A DNA stretch of 64,000 nucleotides from Halobacteriales archaeon QS_4_70_19 (GTDB taxonomy: Archaea; Halobacteriota; Halobacteria; Halobacteriales; Haloarculaceae): contig PXRM01000010.1 of NCBI GenBank assembly GCA_003020985.1, positions 24,319-88,318 of the forward strand, written 5' to 3'. The notes beneath the pieces are model-generated. The model was not told where the DNA came from. It was given only the letters and a program-made list of their open reading frames with translations, and ran no database searches. A program made the position numbers and the translations under genes. Positions 18,134 to 26,386 of the stretch are shown piece by piece. The stretch's first letter is position 1. Every line of letters begins with the position of its first letter.

Positions 18134-18766
18134 ATGAACAGCAGGGTATTCAGACTTCACTCGACACTCGAACTGCCACTGGAAGACGTTCACTCGTTCT
18201 TCGAGGATCCGGACCTCCCCGTAGAGATCGCGGACGTCGAAATCACGCGTCGTAACAACACGCTGATCATCTCCTCGGTCGCGACCGAGGAGAACATCTC
18301 CAAGTACACGCCGACGGCCCAGCTGAAGGCCAGCGTCACGGAGAACCGTGTCTACGAGAACGAGGACGGGGAGTGGCAGGAGACTCCCCCGGACGACGGG
18401 CCCGGCGGCGGTGGCTCGGTCGCCTCCGGCAGCGGCGGCGGTCCCTCCTGGTCCAGCCTCGGCGGCGAGCAGGAGGCCGAGCAGGAGGTCCGCTCGAAGC
18501 TCATCGAGTACGCCTGCTTCAAGGGCGACCGCGAGACCGTGCTCCAGAACACCGAGCTCCAGTACCCGATGTTCGAGGTACTCTGCAACCTCGCCCGGAC
18601 GTCGGACAAGGGCTCGCTCGAGGCCGTCACCGCCGTCGGCGAGGACCTGGAAGCGGTCCGCATCGTCGACGGCGAGGACCGCGCGGCCCGCGTGAAGGTC
18701 GTCGAGGACCCCCGCGAGAGCGACAACGGGGGCGTCGACTGGCGCGACAACAAGTTCATCAACTAA
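18134..18766 (+). CDS. Conserved haloarchaeal protein of unknown function
   Basis: MNSRVFRLHSTLELPLEDVHSFFEDPDLPVEIADVEITRRNNTLIISSVATEEN...; good codon bias, Gly/Ser linker then helical C-terminal domain. Confidence 0.75.
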   Translation: MNSRVFRLHSTLELPLEDVHSFFEDPDLPVEIADVEITRRNNTLIISSVATEENISKYTPTAQLKASVTENRVYENEDGEWQETPPDDGPGGGGSVASGSGGGPSWSSLGGEQEAEQEVRSKLIEYACFKGDRETVLQNTELQYPMFEVLCNLARTSDKGSLEAVTAVGEDLEAVRIVDGEDRAARVKVVEDPRESDNGGVDWRDNKFIN

Positions 18767-19025
18767 CGCGGCTCCGTACCCTCTGCATACTATCTCACGG
18801 GACGCAGCAGCCGACCAGTAGCGCCGCCACCACCACTCCCGCCCGAACGGCGCCGGCCGTAGCTGGATGTTCCCCCGGCGCCGACCGGACGGGCGTGGCC
18901 GAGGACAGCAGTGAGCCGGAGAGCGCAGTGGTCGGGTCCTCACTGCCGATCCGGGCGGCGCTCCTAATGAAGGACCGCAGATGTGACGGGTAACGCCGAG
19001 GCCGGTTCGGCGCATCGATCCGTGT

Positions 19026-20198
19026 ATGCAGCTATCCGACGAGGACCGGATGTTCAAAGAGTCGCTGCGTGACTTCCTGGAGAACGAGATCGCCCCGGAT
19101 CTGCCCGAGGCCGACGAGGAGGCACTCGGCAAGGACGAGGTTATCGCGTACCAACAGGAGCTCGGCGAGCTGGGCGTCGGCCCCGCGTCCGGCGAGGGGT
19201 TCGCCGACCCGATGACCTACACGATCACCTCCGAGGAACTCTCGCGCGTGTGGCCGTCGCTGAACGTGGCGCTGATGATGTCGTTCCCCGCGCAGTTCGG
19301 CGCGTACGCCGGTGAACGGACCCGCGAGGCCCTCACCGACAAGGTCGACGACGGCTCCTGCATCGCCTGCATGGCGGTCACGGAGCCGGAGGGCGGCAGC
19401 GACACGGCCAACCCCAACACCGTCGCCGAGAAGGACGGTGACGAGTACGTCATCACCGGGGAGAAGACCTGGGTGTCCAACGCCACCATCGCGGACATGG
19501 CGCTGGTCGTCGCGCAGGACCAGGAGACGGACACGCGGGACTTCTTCATCGTCGACAAGGAGACCACCGGGTTCGAGACCCGCGAGCTGGACAAGCTCGG
19601 CTGGAAGGGGTCGCCGACCGGCCAGATGTTCTTCGACGGGGTGCGCATCCCCGAGGAGAACAAGCTGATGACCGCGGTCGGCAACATGGTCGCCGAGGGC
19701 GAGGGCGAGATCATGGACGCGCCGATGTTCCAGAGCGCCAAGCCGCTCAACGCCATCTTCTCGTACATGCGGACCGGGATGGCCGCGATGTCGGTCGGCA
19801 TCCTCCAGGCGTGTATGGAGGAGGCGCTGGACTACGCCAAGGAGCGCGAGGTCGGCGGCGGCCCCATCGCGGGCAAGCAGCTCGTCCAGGACCTGCTCTA
19901 CCAGATCAAGTGCTCGCTGGAGACGTCGCGGCTGCTCACCTACCACGCCGCCGACCTCGTGGAGCGCGGCGACGACGAGGCCCGCCTGATGTCCTCGCTC
20001 GCGAAGGGCTACGCCTGCGAGCAGTCCGTCGAGGGCGCCTCGAACGCGATGCAGGTGTTCGGTGCCAACGGCCTCTCGAAGGACTACCCGCTGGAGCGGT
20101 ACTACCGCGACGCCCGCACCATGACCATCCCCGACGGCACCACCGAGATTCAGAAGCTCATCGTCGGCTACGAGCTGACGGACGTCCCCGGGTACTGA
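19026..20198 (+). CDS. Acyl-CoA dehydrogenase
   Basis: CMAVTEPEGGSDTANPNTVAEKDGDEYVITGEKTWVSNATIADMALVVA; C-terminal RDARTMTIPDGTTEIQKLIVGYEL. Confidence 0.95.
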   Translation: MQLSDEDRMFKESLRDFLENEIAPDLPEADEEALGKDEVIAYQQELGELGVGPASGEGFADPMTYTITSEELSRVWPSLNVALMMSFPAQFGAYAGERTREALTDKVDDGSCIACMAVTEPEGGSDTANPNTVAEKDGDEYVITGEKTWVSNATIADMALVVAQDQETDTRDFFIVDKETTGFETRELDKLGWKGSPTGQMFFDGVRIPEENKLMTAVGNMVAEGEGEIMDAPMFQSAKPLNAIFSYMRTGMAAMSVGILQACMEEALDYAKEREVGGGPIAGKQLVQDLLYQIKCSLETSRLLTYHAADLVERGDDEARLMSSLAKGYACEQSVEGASNAMQVFGANGLSKDYPLERYYRDARTMTIPDGTTEIQKLIVGYELTDVPGY

Positions 20199-20326
20199 GT
20201 CCGCCCCGGCGGGGTACGCTGGCAGCCACTCTCGCTATGCCGCGCCTAACTCGGTGTGTTACCGGTTGACACTCCGGAATCCTGCCGAAAAGCACTTACA
20301 ACTCGCTAATTACATCTCATTACGAG

Positions 20327-21295
20327 ATGAGCGAGTTCCCCGACTACCTGGACGTCGACTACGCGGACGGTGAAGGCGAGAGCCCCGACGACTACCCGAC
20401 CATCGAGGACAAGATCGAGAGGGCCATCGAGGTCGTGGAGACGGGCCTCCGCGAGTACGAGACCCCGGCAATCATGTGGACCGGCGGCAAGGACTCGACG
20501 CTGACGCTGTACTTCGTGAAGGAGGTCGTCGACGAGTTCGACCTCGAGATGCCGCCGACGGTGTTCATCGACCACTACCAGCACTTCGACGAACTCATGG
20601 ATTTCGTCGAGCGCTGGGCCGACGAGTGGGACCTCGAAGTGGCGTACGCCCGCAACACGGACGTCGGCGAGTACGTCGACGAGAACGGCCTCGAGCCGGG
20701 CGACGACATCCCCATCGACGCCCTCTCCGAGCACAACCGGCACCACGTCCGCGACATCCTCGAGTACGAGGAGGACTCCTTCCCGTTCCTGCTGGACACG
20801 TACGTCGGCAACCACCTCCTGAAGACGGTGGCGCTGAACGACGCGCTGGAGGAGCACGACATCGACGGCATCATCTCCGGCATCCGCTGGGACGAGCAGG
20901 AGGCCCGCGCCGACGAGACGTTCTTCTCGCCGCGGCACGACCCGGACATCTACCCGCCCCACGACCGCATCCAGCCGATCCTCCAGTTCGCGGAGGCGGA
21001 CGTCTGGGACGCCTTCTGGTACTTCGTCGTCCCGGAGACGGTCGACGAGTACCCCGACGACGGCTACGTCCCGCAGGACTACGACGACCTGCCCAACAAC
21101 CTCACCCACGAGGACATCCCGGTCTCGCCGAAGTACTTCGAGGGCTTCCGCTCGCTCGGGAGCGAGGTCTCGACGGGCAAGTCCTCCGAGGAGCCGGCCT
21201 GGCTGCAGGACATGGCGAACACCTCCGAGCGCGGCGAGCGCGCCCAGGACAAGGAGGACCTGATGGAGCGGCTGCGCGACCTCGGCTACATGTAG
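20327..21295 (+). CDS. Phosphoadenosine phosphosulfate reductase family protein
   Basis: PAIMWTGGKDSTLTLYFVKEVV PP-loop; ISGIRWDEQEARADETFFSPRHD; IQPILQFAEADVWDAFWYFVVPE. Confidence 0.9.
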   Translation: MSEFPDYLDVDYADGEGESPDDYPTIEDKIERAIEVVETGLREYETPAIMWTGGKDSTLTLYFVKEVVDEFDLEMPPTVFIDHYQHFDELMDFVERWADEWDLEVAYARNTDVGEYVDENGLEPGDDIPIDALSEHNRHHVRDILEYEEDSFPFLLDTYVGNHLLKTVALNDALEEHDIDGIISGIRWDEQEARADETFFSPRHDPDIYPPHDRIQPILQFAEADVWDAFWYFVVPETVDEYPDDGYVPQDYDDLPNNLTHEDIPVSPKYFEGFRSLGSEVSTGKSSEEPAWLQDMANTSERGERAQDKEDLMERLRDLGYM

Positions 21296-21778
21296 GCGTC
21301 CCCCCGCTTCGAAATCGTTCAGCGGGCAGCTTCGCCGCCCCTAGAAATCGAGCAACGCCGGGGTGTGACACGGGCGTGCTACTCCCGTGAACACGAGCGG
21401 ACGATCACTCGGTGTCGCCGAGAAATCACTCATCCAGGAAGCGTCCGAAGGGGCCCGTGCCGAGTGCGGAACGAGCCATCCTATCCCCCGCCGGAAACGG
21501 GCTCCGACGGACGTGAGGACGGCGGCTCGAACCCCGCTGGAACGAGTTGCCAGCAGCCGTGAGCCACTTCGTTCCACCGACGACGTTTCGCCTCGACCGT
21601 CGTTCTCGCTGGAACCTGTATCCGTTATAAACAGGGTGGCAGACACGGCTCCACTCGCACGGAGCACTGGGTCGGAGCGGCCTGTTTCCGGGGTTACAGC
21701 GGGCGGAAACGGGAAGCAGGTGCGCTGAGTGGAATCGGTCGAACGTGGCTTCATATACCGAGCGCGACGAAAGAGGGT

Positions 21779-22165
21779 ATGCTCCGGGATCCGTCACTCC
21801 ACGACTTCGAGGTGAAACGATTTCTGCACGATCTCAGATCCGGTCTCCAAATCGTCTCCGAATACAATGCAGATACGTACAGAGATATATACGTTTCTGA
21901 CGATATAATCGACGAAGTAGGAGGCGAAGACGAATATGAATCACAGAGAGAGCGTATTGACGACTTCCTCCGGATGGATCTCGTCGATCGGCACGCCTAC
22001 GAGGAGATCGTCCCCCGGGCGGGCCCGTCCGAACTCTTCGTCACACGGGCGGCCAACGTCCTGTTGATTCGGCTGTTCAGCGGCGACGAAGCGCTCTTCG
22101 TCTCCATCGAACGCAGCGGCGCTGTCGGGGAGACCATCGATACCATCGAACGAATCACGAAATGA
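21779..22165 (+). CDS. Haloarchaeal protein of unknown function, first gene of a two-gene unit
   Basis: MLRDPSLHDFEVKRFLHDLRSGLQIVSEYNADTYRDIYVSDDII...; TATA-like tcatata about 25 bp upstream of ATG (leaderless-type); ATGA overlap with next gene. Confidence 0.75.
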   Translation: MLRDPSLHDFEVKRFLHDLRSGLQIVSEYNADTYRDIYVSDDIIDEVGGEDEYESQRERIDDFLRMDLVDRHAYEEIVPRAGPSELFVTRAANVLLIRLFSGDEALFVSIERSGAVGETIDTIERITK

Positions 22166-22779
22166 CCGACCAAGCCCGAAGCCGAACGACGGACAGCAAC
22201 GTGGACCAGGTGGCCGGCGTAAGATCCGTGCTCGTGCTGGCCCCCGAGATGATGGACCCGGTGAAACGGGTCTGTGACCAACTCCTCGACCCCGACAGCT
22301 CCGAAGGGACGGGCGTCATCAAGATCTCCTACCACTTCTCGCCAGTGGAGACTGCCGATCGGTGGCTCGCGGACAATCCGGACAGCGAGACCCCACTCTA
22401 CTGCCTCAGTATCACGGACAGCACCTTCAGCGAGAACGCCCACACCTACCCGGAGCACGTCTCGTTCGCGACTGCCCGGGCGGACGATCTGACAGGGATC
22501 GGGATGAAGATCAATCAGATCGTCCAGGAGATGAACGTTCATACCTCTGACATCAGGGTCTGCCTGGACTCTTTGGACAATATGTTGATGTACGTCGATC
22601 GGCAGACGGTCTACCGGTTCATCAGGACTATTTCGAACTTCCTCTCCGCCAACGAGGCGCGGATCCACTTCCACATCAATCCGTCCCGGAACGACGAGAT
22701 CGTCGACACGCTCCGATCGGCACTCAATGCCGTCGTCGAAGTCGGTGAGACGGGCGTCGTCGATATCAAGACGCGATGA
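22162..22779 (+). CDS. RecA/KaiC-like fold haloarchaeal protein apparently lacking Walker A
   Basis: VRSVLVLAPEMMDPVKRVCDQLLDPDSSEGTGVIKISYHFSPVETADRWLADNPD...DIRVCLDSLDNMLMYVDRQTVYRFIRTISNFLSANEARIHFHINPSRND. Confidence 0.7.
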   Translation: MTDQARSRTTDSNVDQVAGVRSVLVLAPEMMDPVKRVCDQLLDPDSSEGTGVIKISYHFSPVETADRWLADNPDSETPLYCLSITDSTFSENAHTYPEHVSFATARADDLTGIGMKINQIVQEMNVHTSDIRVCLDSLDNMLMYVDRQTVYRFIRTISNFLSANEARIHFHINPSRNDEIVDTLRSALNAVVEVGETGVVDIKTR

Positions 22780-22829
22780 GTTCGGCCGCCCCCGTTCTCG
22801 AGGGGTTCGGGGGCGGCCCCGCGTCTCAT

Positions 22830-23033
22830 CTACAGTCGTCCGCTACTTACCCGGTGCTCGCCGTGCTTCACGCCGATGGCGAGGCAGAGTAGCCCGAACG
22901 CCACCGTCGACGGGAGGACCATCATCAGGATGGTACTGGTATCCATCGGGATGGGGGCGGCGACGAGGCCACCGATGCCGATGGCGACGAGCGCGACGAA
23001 GGCGCCGGCCGTGACGGAGAGGTCGAACTCCAT
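22830..23033 (-). CDS. Small two-TM membrane protein
   Basis: MEFDLSVTAGAFVALVAIGIGGLVAAPIPMDTSTILMMVLPSTVAFGLLCLAIGVKHGEHRVSSGRL. Confidence 0.75.
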   Translation of the reverse strand: MEFDLSVTAGAFVALVAIGIGGLVAAPIPMDTSTILMMVLPSTVAFGLLCLAIGVKHGEHRVSSGRL

Positions 23034-23134
23034 GCCCGGGACACGGCGGCCCGGCTATTGAGGATTGGTCAGGCGGGTAAGACTGCCGGTTGTCCGGGGA
23101 CGGAGACGGGAACGTGGTGTCGGGGGAAGGGGCG

Positions 23135-24223
23135 TCACCGCTGTGACTCCCGGAGGATGAACGGGCCGATGGCGAGGGTCCGCTTCGCGACGGTGGTGAC
23201 GCGGGCGATGTAGGAGACCAACAGGAGGAAGGGGAGCGCCGTGACGGTGAAGGCGGTGACGGTGACGAGGAGGATGTGGGGGATACCGAGCGTGGCTCCG
23301 ACGAACGAGCCCTTGTCGACGAACAGCAGCATGAACCCCGCGACGACCAGTGCCGGGACGGAAAGGTACAGGATGAGCTGGGAGAGGTCGATGAGCGCCC
23401 ACTCGAAGTAGAGCGTCTTGATGTGCTCCCGGGCGGGACCGAACATCGTGACCGTGGTCCGGAGCTCCTCGAGGACGGCCTTGGCCTCGTCGGTGAGCTG
23501 GTCCCCGTGCTCGTGTTCGATGCGCTCGGTCTGGAACACCTTCCAGCCGTAGTTGTAGTTCAGCGCGGCGAACAGGACGTCGAAGGTCCCGAAGGTGGCG
23601 TCGTCGAGCTGGTCGGCCACCTCCTCGGCGTTGCCGATGATGCTGTCGGTGAACTCGTCGACCTCGGCCCGGAGCTCGTCGTCGTAGTCCTCCTCGGCGG
23701 TGATGGCGTCACGCAGTGTGTGCGCCCGGTCCTCCGTCTCCTCCACGATGAGGCGCAGGAACGCCGAGGGGTCGGCCGGCACGGGCTGGCCGACCAGCTC
23801 GCCGGTGAACTCCCGGACGTTCATCGTTCCGCTCATCCGCTCGTGCTGGTCGCCGAGCGGGCCGTTCTCCTGGGAGATGACGAGCTGGTTGATGGTTACC
23901 ACGAGCGTCGTGAGCGTGATGATGACGCTGACCATCGTGGAGAAGGTGGTCGAGATGAGGTCCTGGTTCCGGATCTCGCCGAGGAACGACGGGAGGAAGA
24001 CCATGCCGGCGGCGAGCAGGATGCCGAAGACGAGGGCGGCGAGCAACCCCGTGACCAGGAGTCTGTTCGCGCCGAGCAGGAGCCACAGCTTCACCCGGTT
24101 CTCGTTGGCCCGCTCGCGCATCGTGTTCGCGGTGCTGACGTCGGCGTCCGCGTCGGCGTCGATATCACCGTCGCCGCTGGCGCCGGCCTGGACGTCCGGC
24201 CCCGTGTCGGTGTCCGCGCTCAT
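23135..24223 (-). CDS. Multi-TM membrane protein, unknown function (DUF2254-like layout)
   Basis: N-terminal TM pair LLGANRLLVTGLLAALVFGILLAAGMVF, SVIITLTTLVVTINQLVISQENGPLGDQH, C-terminal TM helices. Confidence 0.7.
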   Translation of the reverse strand: MSADTDTGPDVQAGASGDGDIDADADADVSTANTMRERANENRVKLWLLLGANRLLVTGLLAALVFGILLAAGMVFLPSFLGEIRNQDLISTTFSTMVSVIITLTTLVVTINQLVISQENGPLGDQHERMSGTMNVREFTGELVGQPVPADPSAFLRLIVEETEDRAHTLRDAITAEEDYDDELRAEVDEFTDSIIGNAEEVADQLDDATFGTFDVLFAALNYNYGWKVFQTERIEHEHGDQLTDEAKAVLEELRTTVTMFGPAREHIKTLYFEWALIDLSQLILYLSVPALVVAGFMLLFVDKGSFVGATLGIPHILLVTVTAFTVTALPFLLLVSYIARVTTVAKRTLAIGPFILRESQR

Positions 24224-24423
24224 CAGTCGGCTCCGTCGCTGGGCCGCTTGAACAGGAGGAACTTCGTCCCGCCGCCGCCCGTGTAATCGATGCTCCCGGT
24301 CAGCTCCCAGCCCTCGGCGCCGAGTTCGTTCAGTTCGGCCTTGGGGTCAGTGCTCTCCTTCTTGGTGGCACCCCGGGGGACCCGGAGGGTCTCGTACTCC
24401 CACTGGTCTGGATATGTACTCAT
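24223..24423 (-). CDS. DUF4177-like small protein
   Basis: WEYETLRVPRGATKKESTDPKAELNELGAEGWELTGSIDYTGGGGTKFLLFKRP; 1-bp stop/start overlap with 23135..24223. Confidence 0.8.
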   Translation of the reverse strand: MSTYPDQWEYETLRVPRGATKKESTDPKAELNELGAEGWELTGSIDYTGGGGTKFLLFKRPSDGAD

Positions 24424-24503
24424 GATTATGTTTCATTCGTGGTTCGCAAAAAAGAGGTGTCGGGTGGCGGCAAATCACCTAGGAAGACGTATCAGGGAAC
24501 CGT

Positions 24504-25280
24504 TTAGTCGGAGGCCTCGGCGCTCCCGCCCCCCTCGTCCTCCCGCGGGCGGGTGAGGTTCGCCAGGGTCACCACGAGCCCCAGCAGCCAGCCCAGCGGA
24601 ACGGCGATGCCGAACCACATGAGGACGAAGGCGAAGCCCTGGAGTTCGAACTGGTCCTGGAGCAGCTCCTTCAGCCCGATCGGCTGGAACACCTGGTTCA
24701 GGAGGACGATTGCGATCTGGCGGCTCTGGCTGAAGATGACGGCACCGACGGCGTCCGAGTAGAAGGCCGCCACGACCGGCGGGAGCAACAGTGCCGTCAC
24801 GCCGAACGGATACGCTGCCAGGACCGTCAGGACACGCCCGCCTTTCGCCCAGCAGATGAACGCCAGCGCGGAGGAGATGACGGCGGTGACGCTCGCGACC
24901 AGGACGGCGATGAACCCGACCTGCTCGAACCCGCCATACGTCCGTACGATGGCCGTCAGGGCTCCCCAGACGACGGTCATCACGAGGACGGTCCCGCCCA
25001 GTCCGATGCGGGTCGCCAGGTTGTCGAACCTCCGCGAGTAGAACCGGACGGCCAGGCCCAGCAGCATGAGGGGGTAGAGGAGAGCCACCAGGGGCACGCC
25101 GAGGGCCCCCCAGACGCGGTACTTCAGCTCGTCCCCGGTGGTGGAGGGCTTCCACTTGCCGAGGACCGAGTGCTGGGCGCCACGCTGCCGGGGGAACAGC
25201 AGTTCCATCCAGGTCTCGTGCAGCCGCTGCACGTCGCGGCGGACGCCGTCGAGAACGCCGTCGGACTGCTCGGTCGCCAT
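24504..25280 (-). CDS. Multi-TM membrane protein (Yip1-like layout)
   Basis: MATEQSDGVLDGVRRDVQRLHETWMELLFPRQRGAQHSVLGKWKP...; five to six hydrophobic segments. Confidence 0.75.
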   Translation of the reverse strand: MATEQSDGVLDGVRRDVQRLHETWMELLFPRQRGAQHSVLGKWKPSTTGDELKYRVWGALGVPLVALLYPLMLLGLAVRFYSRRFDNLATRIGLGGTVLVMTVVWGALTAIVRTYGGFEQVGFIAVLVASVTAVISSALAFICWAKGGRVLTVLAAYPFGVTALLLPPVVAAFYSDAVGAVIFSQSRQIAIVLLNQVFQPIGLKELLQDQFELQGFAFVLMWFGIAVPLGWLLGLVVTLANLTRPREDEGGGSAEASD

Positions 25281-25367
25281 GTCGGTCCGGTTGCAGTCGC
25301 CATACGTCAACTTTCCGCCTACGAGAGGCCCCCGGGCCCGCCCGTCTGCCGCCACCGCGGCGGCGCC

Positions 25368-26210
25368 TCACTCGTCCCAGGCGTCGGGGGCGAAGTCGGG
25401 GTGGACCTGCCGCTCCCTCCGCTCGATGCCGTCGATGGCCGACACCTCCTCTTCGCTCAGTTCGAGGTCGATGGACGCGAAGTTGTCGCTGAGGTGGTCC
25501 ACGCCGGTCGCCTTCGGAATGGCGGTGACTCCCTTCTCGCGGAGCCAGGCCAGCGACACCCGGGCCTCGCTGACGTCGTGTCGCTCCGCGATCTCGGTCA
25601 GTGTCTCCACCTCGAACACCTCGCCCCGGGCGAGCGGGGAGTAGGCCACCAGTTCGACCCCGTTGTCCTCACAGTATCGCTGCAGTTCGCGCCGCTGGAG
25701 CAGCGGGTGCATCTCGACCTGGTTGGCGAACGGCTGCTCGCCGAGTACCTCCGTCGCCCGGTCGAGATGTTCGGGCTCGAAGTTGGAGACGCCGACCAGC
25801 TCGATCGTCCCCTCGTTCCGGAGTTCCGCGAACGCCTCCAGCGTCTCCGTCGGCTCGTAGTCGCCGGCGGGCCAGTGGACGTACAGGAGGTCCACGTAGT
25901 CGACCCCGAGCCGGTCCAGGCTGCTCTCCGCCGTCCTGACTGCCTCGTCCCGGTCGAGGTTGTCGATCCAGACCTTCGTCGCGAGGAACACGTCCTCGCG
26001 GGCCACGTCCGACTGCTCGATACCCTCGCCGACGGCCTCCTCGTTGCCGTACGCCTGCGCGGTGTCGACGTGCCGGTAGCCCAGTTCCAGGGCCGTCGAC
26101 ACGGTCTCGACGCACTGGTCGTGGTCGTCGTTCTGCCACGTTCCGAGGCCGAGCATCGGCATCCCCCGGGACTCGGGACCACCGATCCGCTGCTGTCGCT
26201 GATTGCTCAT
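25368..26210 (-). CDS. Aldo/keto reductase
   Basis: MPMLGLGTWQN, ELGYRHVDTAQAYGNEEAVG, FLATKVW, YVDLLYVHWP; Asp/Tyr/Lys/His tetrad present. Confidence 0.95.
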   Translation of the reverse strand: MSNQRQQRIGGPESRGMPMLGLGTWQNDDHDQCVETVSTALELGYRHVDTAQAYGNEEAVGEGIEQSDVAREDVFLATKVWIDNLDRDEAVRTAESSLDRLGVDYVDLLYVHWPAGDYEPTETLEAFAELRNEGTIELVGVSNFEPEHLDRATEVLGEQPFANQVEMHPLLQRRELQRYCEDNGVELVAYSPLARGEVFEVETLTEIAERHDVSEARVSLAWLREKGVTAIPKATGVDHLSDNFASIDLELSEEEVSAIDGIERRERQVHPDFAPDAWDE

Positions 26211-26386
26211 CGTGACCCCTCCTTCGGCGTGCGGTCGAATAGCCGTTGGGGAACCGGCCGGTGCCCCCGCACCCCTGTCGCTCCGTCCCACACTCCACGC
26301 GTTGCTGGTTCAGTCAGCCATCCGAGACATAAACGTCGGTGCATAGCTGGCAGAACGGGTAGGTTCGCGTATCCGAACACTGGGGT

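Noticed and set aside
18767-19025. Intergenic gap before the acyl-CoA dehydrogenase as a possible ncRNA or hidden gene
   Set aside because: No convincing ORF, promoter or extended stem structure visible.
22866-25300. Membrane-protein-rich segment considered as an antiviral defence island
   Set aside because: No nuclease, helicase, TIR, kinase or other known defence domain recognised.
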